Origin: Marinoscillum sp964351625
GTDB taxonomy: Bacteria; Bacteroidota; Bacteroidia; Cytophagales; Cyclobacteriaceae
Direction of reading: 5' to 3'
NCBI GenBank assembly: GCA_964351625.1
Contig: CAYGOV010000010.1
Location: 99,654 to 163,653, forward strand
DNA: 64,000 nucleotides
A program made the translations under genes and the position numbers. The notes under the pieces were generated by a model that ran no database searches, was not told where the DNA came from, and worked only from the letters and a program-made list of their open reading frames with translations. Positions 54,049 through 62,967 of the stretch are shown piece by piece. The first letter of the stretch is position 1. The number at the start of each line of letters is the position of its first letter.

Positions 54049-54963
54049 TTATTTCTCCATTAGGAAAAGGAGCGGTATCGTAATACGCTTACTCCAGTCC
54101 ACCTCGGTATGGGCGGCACCTTCGAAGACTTTGCTTTGGTATGACTTAGGTGAGATGCTATAAGGGTTGAGTGCCTCATCGAAGATCTTTTGGTATGGAA
54201 GGTAGAGGGCATCGAGTGTAGTGGTGCCATGATCCATGTAAAGCTTGCGGCCAGAGATCAAGCTAGCTCGGGCGATCATGTAATTGCGAAAGCGCTCAGG
54301 GATGATGTCTGTAGCAGCATAGCCCAATGTCCAATGTGTAGACAGGCATGCCGCACCACCGAATACTTCTGGATACTCCATGAACGCATACATCGAAATC
54401 AATCCACCCATGCTAGATCCCATGATATAGGTGTTGTCTCGATCGCTCTTAGTAGGGTACTTTGCGTCAATGAACGATTTGAGTTCATTGACAATAAATT
54501 TTAAATAATCGTCGGATTGTACTTCTTTATTGAAAAGCTTTTGTCCATATCTCTCCAATGAATAAAGCGAATCTCTAATTTCTGCGGGTAAAGCTAGAAA
54601 TGGCTTTTGTGGGCAGTAATCAGGTTTACGTTCTTCAGGCACATTCCATATTGCTACAAGAATACAAGGAGGAATTTGTTTGTTACGGATCAGCCTGCCC
54701 AAAGCTTCGTCCATGCCCCATTCTTGACCATTCCAAGTGGTGGTACTGTCAAAGAGCATTTTGCCATCATGCATGTAGAGCACAGGATAGGAGGAAGTTG
54801 AAGAGTAACCATCCGGTAACCAAACGTCAACATTTCTAGGTGTTACATATTTAGACGGAAAAGCTTCGATTCTCTCTACAGTACCAGAAGCTAATTGTGG
54901 TAATTGTGCCATGCTCATCAGGAAGCAACATATACCAACATAGGATAGTAAGACTCTTTTCAT
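54049..54963 (-). CDS. Esterase-D-type alpha/beta hydrolase
   Basis: 304 residues. Signal peptide (hydrophobic 6-19, ending MAQ), so exported. The fold is that of the esterase D / enterochelin-esterase family: 'VDVWLPDGYSSTSSYPVLYMHDG' (residues 45-67), the nucleophile elbow MGSSMGG (Ser about 184), and a late His in GAAHTEVDW (about 285), with Asp expected in between. It starts 3 bp after the GH13 gene ends, so both are made together, which suggests removal of acyl groups from an alpha-glucan or related glycan. The natural substrate is unknown; enterochelin-type esters are the alternative. Confidence 0.87.
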   Translation of the reverse strand: MKRVLLSYVGICCFLMSMAQLPQLASGTVERIEAFPSKYVTPRNVDVWLPDGYSSTSSYPVLYMHDGKMLFDSTTTWNGQEWGMDEALGRLIRNKQIPPCILVAIWNVPEERKPDYCPQKPFLALPAEIRDSLYSLERYGQKLFNKEVQSDDYLKFIVNELKSFIDAKYPTKSDRDNTYIMGSSMGGLISMYAFMEYPEVFGGAACLSTHWTLGYAATDIIPERFRNYMIARASLISGRKLYMDHGTTTLDALYLPYQKIFDEALNPYSISPKSYQSKVFEGAAHTEVDWSKRITIPLLFLMEK

Positions 54964-54966
54964 CGA

Positions 54967-56892
54967 TTAGTCATTAGTTAAGATGGCGGCACTCCTTCCT
55001 GGTAAAAGGATGCTCGTTATTTCTTTTTCATGCGATACCTCATATTGGTTCAGGATGTTTACATATTTCCCCCCAATCTTTGTTGGAATTTCAAAGCTGT
55101 GCGCCATCGTATCATTATTGAAGATGGAGATGACTTCTTGCTTTTCGTTATATCTGCTGTAGGCTAGGGTATTTTCTTCATCATTGATAGATAAGAAGTC
55201 AATGTCTCCATTTGATAACACAGGATAAGCTTTCCGTATTTTGATGAGTTTTCGGTGGTAGTTAAATATTTCTGCATTGAACCGTACTTCATCTGTAGGT
55301 CGCTCATGACCAAGCGGATGTATTCGTTCATCATCAAATTCATAATCAGGCCATATCAATGGTTTCCGAGTGGAAGGATCGTCACTACCCCACATGCCCA
55401 TTTCATCTCCCGCCCAGATGTGTGGCGCACCTACATAAGTGTATTGATGCGCAAGTAGTAAGTAAAGAGTTTGGTAAGTTGCTTGATCGGGCTTGTGGAT
55501 TTTGTAATCCGATGTTTCTGATGGATTGGTATCTACCTTGTATTTATTCTTGTTGAACAATGCTGATAGCACACGAGGTACGTCGTGGCTAGATGTGAGA
55601 TTCATCATTGCTCGGTTGGTCTGTGGGCGGAGGTTGTCACTGAAAGAAATCAAACTATCTACAAACTCCGAAGGAGTAATAGGCGTAGGTGAAGCATTGA
55701 AGAAATGTCTTGCCGCCCGATACCATCGGTAGTTCATCGGGGAGTCAAACACATCTCCACGCACGAATGGCTCAGGTTCCAATAAATCATCTGGCCACAC
55801 TGCCCACCAGACTTCTCCTACTAGGTAGGTATCTGGATTGACATCACGCACCACTTTTCTGAATTCTCTCCAAAAACCTAGTGGCACCTCCGCTGCTACA
55901 TCTAGTCGATAACCATCCACTCCATCCGAAGGGTCGCCATCACCATTAGGGTCTAGCCATTTTCGCGTGATCGCAAATATGTGATCTTTCACTTCCGGCA
56001 ATAGGATATTGCCCTCCGATGCTTTTACACCTTTGGTATGATCGATGAATACAGTCTCCTTGATCTCTGGCAAATCAAATACACCAGCCCAGCCATTGTA
56101 TTCAAATTCATTTTCCGCGGTATTGGGATCATCAAATTGCTTCACCCAATACCAATCCGCATATTTAGAATCTCGCTGATTTTGCAACAAATCTTGCCAT
56201 GCCCAGAAAGTATGACCTGTATGGTTCCACGAATAGTCTAGAATGACTTTGATACCTCTCTCGTGAAATGCTGCAATCACTTCTACAAACATTTGATCCG
56301 CGCTAGTCATCTTCCATGTGGTAGGATCAGTGGGGTTTTCGCTATTCATGATTTCTACGTCACCTTTGGGATCGGGCCCAAAATTCCTATCGATATGTCG
56401 CCAATGTCTTGCGTCATACTTGTGCAAGGAAGGTGCGTCATTTAATGGATTAAAAAAGATAGCTGTCACACCCAAAGAGTCCAAATAATCGATTTGATCC
56501 AGCACCCCTTGTAGGTCACCACCGTATCTTTTGAGTTGCGCTTTAGCAGAAAAGGAAGTGATAGGATTTCCGTAAAAATTCTTTTCATTATCAATACCCT
56601 CCATGTAATCATCAAGCTCATACCAATCTTGCGTCCATGGTGTAATGTGCCAGTTATCAGGTATGTAGCCAGGGTAGGTGCCTGCTATATCTTCTCTAGT
56701 CGGGTCATTTGTAGGATCACCATTGCGGAATCGCTCAAGCATGATTTGGTACCAAATCACTTCACCTGCCCAAGCTGGAGGATCTTCGAAGGCTGTTTGA
56801 GGTGAAGTAATTGATTCGCTACTCATTTGAGTGTTTGGTTGACAACTGCTGATAAATGCCACAGCTATCGAAAAGGCAAGTAAATGTCGCAT
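54967..56892 (-). CDS. GH13 alpha-amylase-family lipoprotein
   Basis: 641 residues from the ATG at 56892, chosen because a lipoprotein signal (MRHLLAFSIAVAFISSC, Cys 17) starts there; an ATG 33 bp upstream adds 11 hydrophilic residues. GH13 motifs: region I DYSWNHTGH, region II DGYRLDVAAEVP (nucleophile Asp), region III LVGEVWWA (acid/base Glu), region IV LTSSHDVPR. 'GVTAIFFNPLND' and 'YVGAPHIWAGDEMGMWGSDD' fit neopullulanase/cyclomaltodextrinase-like subfamilies. Lipid-anchored at the periplasm or surface, it would cut alpha-glucans. It forms an operon with the esterase (3-bp gap), and the MFS gene ends 77 bp before its start on the same strand. Confidence 0.9.
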   Translation of the reverse strand: MRHLLAFSIAVAFISSCQPNTQMSSESITSPQTAFEDPPAWAGEVIWYQIMLERFRNGDPTNDPTREDIAGTYPGYIPDNWHITPWTQDWYELDDYMEGIDNEKNFYGNPITSFSAKAQLKRYGGDLQGVLDQIDYLDSLGVTAIFFNPLNDAPSLHKYDARHWRHIDRNFGPDPKGDVEIMNSENPTDPTTWKMTSADQMFVEVIAAFHERGIKVILDYSWNHTGHTFWAWQDLLQNQRDSKYADWYWVKQFDDPNTAENEFEYNGWAGVFDLPEIKETVFIDHTKGVKASEGNILLPEVKDHIFAITRKWLDPNGDGDPSDGVDGYRLDVAAEVPLGFWREFRKVVRDVNPDTYLVGEVWWAVWPDDLLEPEPFVRGDVFDSPMNYRWYRAARHFFNASPTPITPSEFVDSLISFSDNLRPQTNRAMMNLTSSHDVPRVLSALFNKNKYKVDTNPSETSDYKIHKPDQATYQTLYLLLAHQYTYVGAPHIWAGDEMGMWGSDDPSTRKPLIWPDYEFDDERIHPLGHERPTDEVRFNAEIFNYHRKLIKIRKAYPVLSNGDIDFLSINDEENTLAYSRYNEKQEVISIFNNDTMAHSFEIPTKIGGKYVNILNQYEVSHEKEITSILLPGRSAAILTND

Positions 56893-56969
56893 GGGTTTTG
56901 GGTACTGTTTATTGAAAGGTATCAAATTTCTTTTGCTTGTTTGGTAAAGGTGGGGTTAGTTGGACGTTC

Positions 56970-58184
56970 TTAGTTACTTGATAATTTCTTGATTAGGGCT
57001 ACCAAACCCGCTATAGGACCAAGGACAAGCAAAATAAAGAGAAATTGCATTGGTATAGAGGTTTCGAGAAACGAGAGCAGCTGTATACTGACAATCGTTA
57101 TCGCAAATCCAATACAATTGACAATGGTCAAGGCGGTGCCCTTTAATTCAGGAATGGCATTTTTTGCAACCAGAGTAGAGAGCATAGGTGAATCGGCGAT
57201 GACTACAAATCCCCAGAAAATAAGGAACCCATAAAATACTGGCGCATTTGCCCATACTATGAACATTGGCGAAAGCAGACAGCACGATGCAGAGGCAATG
57301 AGTGCATAGCTTGCCGTAGTTTGCGCACCTACCTTTTGTGAGGCATATCCTGCTGCTACACATGCTAAACTTCCAATCCCTATAATTATGAATGATAGCA
57401 AAGGAGTGTTGGCTTGTACTATGCCATTTTGTTGGTGATAAAATATGAGTAGCGCTGGGACAAATGCCCAAAAGGTATATAACTCCCACATATGCCCGAA
57501 ATAACCTAACGCTGCTTTGCGAAAGGGTGGATTTGTGAAGATTTTCAAAGAAGCACTCAAATCAAGTTTTTGACTCCCTTTTCTGTAAGGGCCATCTGGC
57601 ACGAGCATATACATTAAGAGTCCGCCAACAACGGCAAGACCTGAGGTGACTATGAGCACCAATTGCCAATCGGAATTGGCGAAGAAGCCTTGCAGCAGAT
57701 GTGGAAAAGCTGTACCGAGCACCAAGGCTCCGACTAGAAATCCCAATGACTTACCTAGCCCTTTGTCAAAATGATCTGCGGCTATTTTCATACCCACAGG
57801 ATAAATTCCCGCAAGGAAGAAGCCTGTGAAAAACCGTAGCATCAGTAGACTGCTCAAATTGTTGAATTCAGCTTGAATGGCGAAGTTTGAAAGTGCAGCC
57901 AATAAAGCTGAAATTAGGAAGACTTTGGAAGGGGAGTAGCGATCTGCTAGAGATAGCAAAGCATAGCTCAGCGTTCCAATGATAAAACCAAACTGGATCG
58001 CAGAGGTAAGGTATCCGTTTGCCGATTCCCCTAGTCCAAATGATTCCGAAAGTGGAGCAATTACCCCATTGGTAGCAAACCAAACTGAGGTGCAGCAAAA
58101 TTGAGCCAAAACAATGATCGGGAGAATTACTCCCGATCGTTTGGGTAATGTATTTTCTCTGATCATCGAAGGATCAATCTCCAT
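56970..58184 (-). CDS. MFS transporter
   Basis: 404 residues with about 12 membrane helices. The loop 'LADRYSPSKVF' after TM2 and 'DHFDKGLGKSLGFLVGAL' fit MFS signatures. The best match is the nitrate/cyanate or sugar-type MFS clan, but no substrate motif is certain. A Met 18 bp later (58166) would avoid an 11-bp overlap with the AIM24-like gene; either start is possible. Being upstream of the GH13 and esterase genes, it may import their products, though a SusC/D-type importer would be the more usual partner and is absent. Confidence 0.82.
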   Translation of the reverse strand: MEIDPSMIRENTLPKRSGVILPIIVLAQFCCTSVWFATNGVIAPLSESFGLGESANGYLTSAIQFGFIIGTLSYALLSLADRYSPSKVFLISALLAALSNFAIQAEFNNLSSLLMLRFFTGFFLAGIYPVGMKIAADHFDKGLGKSLGFLVGALVLGTAFPHLLQGFFANSDWQLVLIVTSGLAVVGGLLMYMLVPDGPYRKGSQKLDLSASLKIFTNPPFRKAALGYFGHMWELYTFWAFVPALLIFYHQQNGIVQANTPLLSFIIIGIGSLACVAAGYASQKVGAQTTASYALIASASCCLLSPMFIVWANAPVFYGFLIFWGFVVIADSPMLSTLVAKNAIPELKGTALTIVNCIGFAITIVSIQLLSFLETSIPMQFLFILLVLGPIAGLVALIKKLSSN

Positions 58185-58962
58185 CGATCAGTCGTCCCAG
58201 TCCTCCCAGCAAGCTTCCTTCGCCTTTGCTACTGCCGCCCACAGATGGCGCATGTTGGATGATTCTATCTGCCAGACGTGAGAATGGAAGACTCTGGAGG
58301 TAGACGGTTCCTGTGCCTCGCAAAGTGGCTAAGAAAAGACCTTCGCCACCGAAAAACATGGACTTCAAACCACCAGCTCGGCTAATGTCGTAATCAATGC
58401 CCTCGTCGAATGCGACGATACACCCAGTATCTACACGTATGGTTTCTCCTTTGAGTTCTTTCTTGATAATGGTGCCGCCTGCATGCATAAATGCCATGCC
58501 GTCTCCACTCAGTTTTTGAAGGATGAATCCTTCACCACCGAAGAACCCGGCACCAAGCTTTTTGGAAAATGCGATATCTACTCGTGTGCCAAGCGCCGCA
58601 CAGAGGAAGGCGTCTTTCTGACAATAGATGTTTCCTCCAACATCCGAGAGTTTTATCGGGATGATCTTACCTGGGTAGGGCGAAGCAAAAGCGACATTTC
58701 GTTTGACATGTGACTGGTTGGTGAAATGAGTCATGAAGATCGACTCTCCGGTCAATGCTCTTTTTCCTACACTGAGCAAAGAACCCATGATTCCCTGTGA
58801 AGGATTGGAACCATCACCCATTTTTGCTTCGAAAGTGATTCCATCTTCCATCCAGTTCATTGCTCCTGCCTCTGCGATGACGGTTTCCCTAGGATCCAGT
58901 TCAATCTCTACCATCTGCATGTCATCACCATGCAGTTTATAATCTATTTCGTGTGACGTCAT
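58174..58962 (-). CDS. AIM24 / TIGR00266-family protein
   Basis: 262 residues, no signal peptide. The family pattern is clear: 'VIAEAGAMNWMEDGITFEAKMGDG' (residues 29-52), 'GFFGGEGFILQKLSGDGMAFMHAGG' (beta-solenoid-like Gly-rich repeats), 'IDYDISRAGGLKSMFFGGEGLFLATLRGTGTVYLQSLPF'. The bacterial role is unknown; the eukaryotic AIM24 is linked to mitochondrial cristae. It overlaps or abuts the MFS start (11 bp), so they may be coupled. Confidence 0.9.
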   Translation of the reverse strand: MTSHEIDYKLHGDDMQMVEIELDPRETVIAEAGAMNWMEDGITFEAKMGDGSNPSQGIMGSLLSVGKRALTGESIFMTHFTNQSHVKRNVAFASPYPGKIIPIKLSDVGGNIYCQKDAFLCAALGTRVDIAFSKKLGAGFFGGEGFILQKLSGDGMAFMHAGGTIIKKELKGETIRVDTGCIVAFDEGIDYDISRAGGLKSMFFGGEGLFLATLRGTGTVYLQSLPFSRLADRIIQHAPSVGGSSKGEGSLLGGLGRLIDGD

Positions 58963-59166
58963 TTTCTGATTTATTTTTGATTTGAATTTAATGAAGTTAA
59001 TTTTTACCTACACTCGAAAACAATCTTTTAGGTTGCGCAAATGTTGGGTTTCAATTTTTAGAAGTGATCAATTATGACAATACGCCATCTATAGCCTATA
59101 TGGTATATCAGGTGATGACTGATTAGATAAGATTATTCTTTTCAAAATTGATAGGTATTTAACTTT

Positions 59167-59174
59167 TAGTTTTG
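59167..59174 (+). promoter_or_regulatory. -7 promoter box of the methyltransferase gene
   Basis: TAGTTTTG matches TAnnTTTG. Its last G is 5 nt from the GTG start at 59179, and TTG at 59148-59150 is a possible -33 element. This implies a leaderless message. Confidence 0.5.
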
Positions 59175-59178
59175 CAGC

Positions 59179-60339
59179 GTGAAAACGATACAACTAAAGT
59201 CAGGAAAGGAGCGGTCGCTTGAGCGAAAACATCCTTGGGTGTTTAGCGGAGCTCTCAATCTCAAAGAAGAAATAGAGAACGGGGAACTTGTAAGGATTGA
59301 ATCCAAAAGAGGGGATTTTCTCGGTACAGGGCATTATCAAAATGCTTCTATAGCTGTAAGGATCATTTCATTCGAAGATGTAGCCATAGACTCCAATTTC
59401 TGGAAATCAAAACTTCAAAAGGCTTTAGATACGCGTAAGAGCATTGGTTTGCCGAATTCTGAAACGGACATTTTCCGACTAGTTCATGGAGAGGGCGATG
59501 GACTGACTGGACTCATCATAGATGTCTACGCAGATACAGCGGTGATTCAACCGCATTCACAAGGGATGTACCTTCAGGCGAATGAGATAGCAGAGGCGCT
59601 CGAGTCAGCGCTTGATGGTTTGATTCACAATATCATCCTCAAACATCCGAGCAGCGCTTCTCGCGAAGAGGCGGAAGTGCTCTTTGGTGAGAGGAACGAC
59701 TTGTATGCTGCTAAGGAGTGGGGGATCACCTACCAACTTGATCTGATCAACGGACAGAAGACTGGCTTTTTTGTTGACCAAAGGGAAAATAGAAAACGCT
59801 TGGGCGAATACAGCAGAGGAAAGAAGGTGCTCAATACCTTTTGCTACAATGGCGGCTTTTCATTGTGCGCATTGAAAGAGGGAGCGAGTCAGGTAGTGTC
59901 TGTGGATGTCTCCAAATCCGCAATCTCCGAAACAGTGGCCAACCTACAAGCGAATGGCTATGATCCAGAAAAGCATGAATGTATTGCGGTAGATACTTTC
60001 CAATACTTACAAGAAAACGAAACGGATTTTGATGTGATCGTGCTCGATCCTCCAGCTTTCGCTAAACACCTAAGCGCCAAACACAACGCACTCAAAGGCT
60101 ATCAACGTCTAAATGCTATGGCCATCCAGCAGATCAAGCCAGGTGGAATACTCTTCACCTTTAGCTGTTCGCAGGTGATCGACAAGACCTTGTTTTACAA
60201 TGCGATAGTAGCGGCTGCTATCCAGACCGGCAGACAGGTCAAAGTGCTAGAGCGTCTTTCACAACCAGCAGACCACCCTGTAAGTATCTACCACCCTGAA
60301 GGTGAGTATTTGAAAGGATTGGTTTTGCAGGTGTCGTAG
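59179..60339 (+). CDS. RlmI-like SAM-dependent rRNA cytosine methyltransferase
   Basis: 386 residues from a GTG start. An N-terminal PUA domain (~1-75, 'ERKHPWVFSGALNLKEE') is followed by an EEHEE-type linker and a Rossmann methyltransferase: 'LNTFCYNGGFSLCALKEGA' (SAM site, ~217-235), 'VSVDVSKSAI', 'VLDPPAFAK' (catalytic motif IV), and Cys in FSCS, the likely 5-methylcytosine nucleophile. In E. coli, RlmI makes m5C1962 in 23S rRNA. The gene is alone, with a very close upstream -7 box. Confidence 0.9.
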   Translation: MKTIQLKSGKERSLERKHPWVFSGALNLKEEIENGELVRIESKRGDFLGTGHYQNASIAVRIISFEDVAIDSNFWKSKLQKALDTRKSIGLPNSETDIFRLVHGEGDGLTGLIIDVYADTAVIQPHSQGMYLQANEIAEALESALDGLIHNIILKHPSSASREEAEVLFGERNDLYAAKEWGITYQLDLINGQKTGFFVDQRENRKRLGEYSRGKKVLNTFCYNGGFSLCALKEGASQVVSVDVSKSAISETVANLQANGYDPEKHECIAVDTFQYLQENETDFDVIVLDPPAFAKHLSAKHNALKGYQRLNAMAIQQIKPGGILFTFSCSQVIDKTLFYNAIVAAAIQTGRQVKVLERLSQPADHPVSIYHPEGEYLKGLVLQVS

Positions 60340-60366
60340 GAAGTTGGAGGTTTTATAAATTCATGA

Positions 60367-60846
60367 TTAACGACTTAATTCATAAACCAAGCATGGAGTT
60401 TCGTCGAAAGATCGCTCTTCCACAAATTCAAAACCTAGCCTTTCGTAGAATCTGTGTGCTTTGATATTTGATTTCAATGGATCAATCAGAATACTAGTCA
60501 CATTAGGGTTTGCGAAGCATCTGTCGATGGCCATTTGCATCATGATTGTTCCATAACCTTTGTTTAAGTTATGAGCTTCACCTATCCAGATATCAATCGC
60601 TCTTTTGTTGGATGCTACTTCACCCCAATAATGCGTTTCTTCTTCGTAAGGATCTATGATTTGAACTATCCCTATTGGTTCATTATTTAACTCTGCAATG
60701 AGCTGTTCTCTCCATTCCGGATTGCGCTGAAGTTCAATTTTCCACTCCCAGTCATCATCTGGATCACAATCTATGACATGCTGTTGGGTGTCCCAGTATT
60801 GTAGTGTTTCTAGGTCTTCAAGGGTGGCTGTTCTGAGGGTGATCAT
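60367..60846 (-). CDS. GNAT acetyltransferase, AAC(6')-like
   Basis: 159 residues. GNAT core: 'IDIWIGEAHNLNKGYGTIMMQMAID' (~86-110, acetyl-CoA-binding Q/R-x-x-G-x-G/A-like loop), 'SILIDPLKSNIKAHRFYERLGF' and a closing strand. It resembles aminoglycoside 6'-N-acetyltransferases in length and in the PxxxNxxAxxxYExxGF ending, but a generic small-molecule or protein acetylase is just as possible. Chromosomal, no mobile element next to it. A palindromic repeat lies just upstream of its start. Confidence 0.82.
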   Translation of the reverse strand: MITLRTATLEDLETLQYWDTQQHVIDCDPDDDWEWKIELQRNPEWREQLIAELNNEPIGIVQIIDPYEEETHYWGEVASNKRAIDIWIGEAHNLNKGYGTIMMQMAIDRCFANPNVTSILIDPLKSNIKAHRFYERLGFEFVEERSFDETPCLVYELSR

Positions 60847-60869
60847 GGTTGGGGTTCATTTTTTTCTAC

Positions 60870-60960
60870 GGTGAGTCACAGATCTATGGTGAGTCACGGA
60901 ACTAAGTTCCGCGCCATAAGAGGGTCACACTTTCCTAATACGGTCTGTGAGTCACAGACC
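60870..60960. repeat. Palindromic intergenic repeat (GTGAGTCAC units)
   Basis: GGTGAGTCAC occurs at 60870-60879 and 60888-60897, followed by the hairpin GGAAC-TAA-GTTCC (60898-60910) and the perfect palindrome GGTCTGTGA-G-TCACAGACC (60942-60960). It lies between the GNAT gene and the lipoprotein gene. REP-like in form. Confidence 0.6.
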
Positions 60961-61033
60961 TTGGGGTATGGAGCTAGAATCACAAAAAAATATGTCTCAA
61001 AATCATATTTCTGTTAGACTAAGAAGCTTTAGC

Positions 61034-61687
61034 TCATTCAAGTACCCAATATTCATCAGTATTGATAATAAATGCTAGCACTCCTTTTGTATTATTATAG
61101 TAGATCTCCCTTCCTTCTAGACTTCTTCCTTTATATACATCTTCAAAAAATCTTTCGTATAAAGTTGTGTCCCCAACGTATTCACTAATCCCCAAAAGCT
61201 CATTCTTGTAGAAATCGGAGGTACTAAATTGACGATCTTCCGTTATTATTTGGATTCCGCCATAATGATGCCCATAAAGTGAAGAGCTGACTCTGATTAT
61301 ATCGTGAATAGCGATAGAGTCAATATCGAATGAATCTTCAAATGCAGTGGTTAAATCGACATAGAAAATTTGAACTCCGGATGAATCAAAAAATGCTATT
61401 TGTAATCTTTGGGTATCATAAAATAGTTTTTGTGCATCCAAAAACCCTTCTTGGCATAGAGTCCTAACAGTCATATTTCCTTCTGTTATTTGAATTCCAT
61501 TTATTGAGTGCAAAGTGTGTCTCGTTCCACTGTTGTCAACAAAGGTAATTGTTTGGTTACTCGTATATGGAACAAAATCTATAGATGCCTCGGCAAGTGC
61601 TATTGCTCCAAGTTGAATACTATCACCACATTCATTACATGAAATCAATAGAAAAGGTATTAGAGAAAATATAAGTAATCGAAACAT
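61034..61687 (-). CDS. Hypothetical lipoprotein
   Basis: 217 residues from the ATG at 61687, chosen because it begins a lipoprotein signal (MFRLLIFSLIPFLLISCNEC, Cys 17). An upstream ATG at 61759 would add 24 hydrophilic residues before it. The mature part is beta-rich ('ASIDFVPYTSNQTITFVD', 'VRTLCQEGFLDAQKLFYD', 'IRVSSSLYGHHYGGIQIITED'), with two more Cys. No known family. It stands alone. Confidence 0.65.
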   Translation of the reverse strand: MFRLLIFSLIPFLLISCNECGDSIQLGAIALAEASIDFVPYTSNQTITFVDNSGTRHTLHSINGIQITEGNMTVRTLCQEGFLDAQKLFYDTQRLQIAFFDSSGVQIFYVDLTTAFEDSFDIDSIAIHDIIRVSSSLYGHHYGGIQIITEDRQFSTSDFYKNELLGISEYVGDTTLYERFFEDVYKGRSLEGREIYYNNTKGVLAFIINTDEYWVLE

Positions 61688-61926
61688 ATGATAAATTTTA
61701 GTATCGTCATTAACCAACAAAGGATTATTTCCCTGGTTTTGAATAAGAGTACCAATCATTTCATTTAGTTGTAGCTAATAAAACGTTATGTTTGAGTCCT
61801 ACCCTTCTAAGGTCTGAGGGGCCTTTAAAATGAATGGTTTAATTTATGTATAAATGATTAGAACATAAAGTAATCAGAATAAACAACACATACACGCAAC
61901 TCCTCTGTAATCTAGTAAATACTGGT

Positions 61927-62967
61927 TTAAACCTTCGGTTGCTGCTGGCTCAAGCAATGAAAACTGCCTAGTCCCCAGACTATATCTGTAGAGTCGATCC
62001 CGATCACTTCACGGTCGGTGAAGACAGTTTTTAGTGTCTCTAAAGCGATCGCATCATTTACCTTGTCTCTGTAAGTCGGCACTACTACGCAGCTATTGGC
62101 GATGTAGAAGTTGGCGTAGGACGCTGGCAATCGTTGCCCTTCGTATACCACAGGATTTGGCATAGGCAGAGTTACCACCTTTAGCGGAGTGCCATCAGGC
62201 AGTTTGAAGGACTTTAGCAGCTCCAGGTTTTCTTCCAATGGTTGATGATTTTCGTCCTCAGTATTTGGCTCGACCACCGTCACGACCGTATCTCGGCTTA
62301 CTAATCTAGTTATGTCATCCACATGCCCGTCGGTATCATCACCTACGATCCCATCACCTATCCACCAAATGGTATGCACACCATAATAGTCTTTCAAATA
62401 CTGCTCTATCTGGGCTTGGTTGAGAAGTGGATTTCTGTTCTTATTTAGAAGACAAGCAGTAGTTGTGAGTAGCACACCTTCTCCGTTGAATTCTACAGAG
62501 CCACCTTCCATCACAATACCAGGATTGAAGACATTCAGTCCAAGTTTATCCGCAACCAGTCCTGGGATTTTATTATCCAGATTGTAAGGAGGGTACTTTT
62601 CGCCCCAAGCGTTGTATCCCCAGTTGATAACAGCTTTCTCTTGTTCTTTGATGACAAAGGCAGGTCCATGATCACGGCACCAAGCATCGTTGGTTGGGTG
62701 ATGGTAGAATGAAATCTGTGAAAGATCAGCATTTACTTCTGCTAGGCAAATTTTTGCGAAAGCTTCCATTTTAGCGTCAGCCACATTGATGCAAACGCGC
62801 TCGCCTTTTGCTACTGCTTTTATGAATTCACAATATGGCTTGTAGATCGTCTTGATCTTACCGGGCCAAGAGTCTTTGTTGTGCGGCCAGCTAAGCCAAG
62901 TGGCATCATGGCTTTCCCATTCAGCTGGAAAACGAAAGCCCAGTTCTTTGGGTGTTGACTGGCTCAT
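61927..62967 (-). CDS. aguA: Agmatine deiminase
   Basis: 346 residues. 'GFRFPAEWESHDATWLSWPHNKDSWPGKI' (residues 9-37) is the standard start; further on are 'TNDAWCRDHGPAFV', 'VMEGGSVEFNGEGVLLTT', 'IGDGIVGDDTDGHVDDITR' and the catalytic Cys C338 in GSFHCLSQQQP. It belongs to the porphyromonas-type arginine deiminase superfamily and converts agmatine to N-carbamoylputrescine in the cytosol. It overlaps aguB by 4 bp (ATGA), so the two steps are made together. Confidence 0.96.
   Translation of the reverse strand: MSQSTPKELGFRFPAEWESHDATWLSWPHNKDSWPGKIKTIYKPYCEFIKAVAKGERVCINVADAKMEAFAKICLAEVNADLSQISFYHHPTNDAWCRDHGPAFVIKEQEKAVINWGYNAWGEKYPPYNLDNKIPGLVADKLGLNVFNPGIVMEGGSVEFNGEGVLLTTTACLLNKNRNPLLNQAQIEQYLKDYYGVHTIWWIGDGIVGDDTDGHVDDITRLVSRDTVVTVVEPNTEDENHQPLEENLELLKSFKLPDGTPLKVVTLPMPNPVVYEGQRLPASYANFYIANSCVVVPTYRDKVNDAIALETLKTVFTDREVIGIDSTDIVWGLGSFHCLSQQQPKV

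Noticed and set aside
56893..56925. Earlier ATG for the GH13 gene
   Set aside because: It would bury the lipoprotein signal behind 11 hydrophilic residues; the ATG at 56892 gives a proper lipobox signal.
60367..60846. GNAT gene as an acquired antibiotic-resistance gene
   Set aside because: Similarity to AAC(6') enzymes is limited to general GNAT motifs, and there is no integron or transposon context.
61688..61759. Earlier ATG for the lipoprotein gene
   Set aside because: It adds 24 hydrophilic residues before a clear lipoprotein signal peptide.
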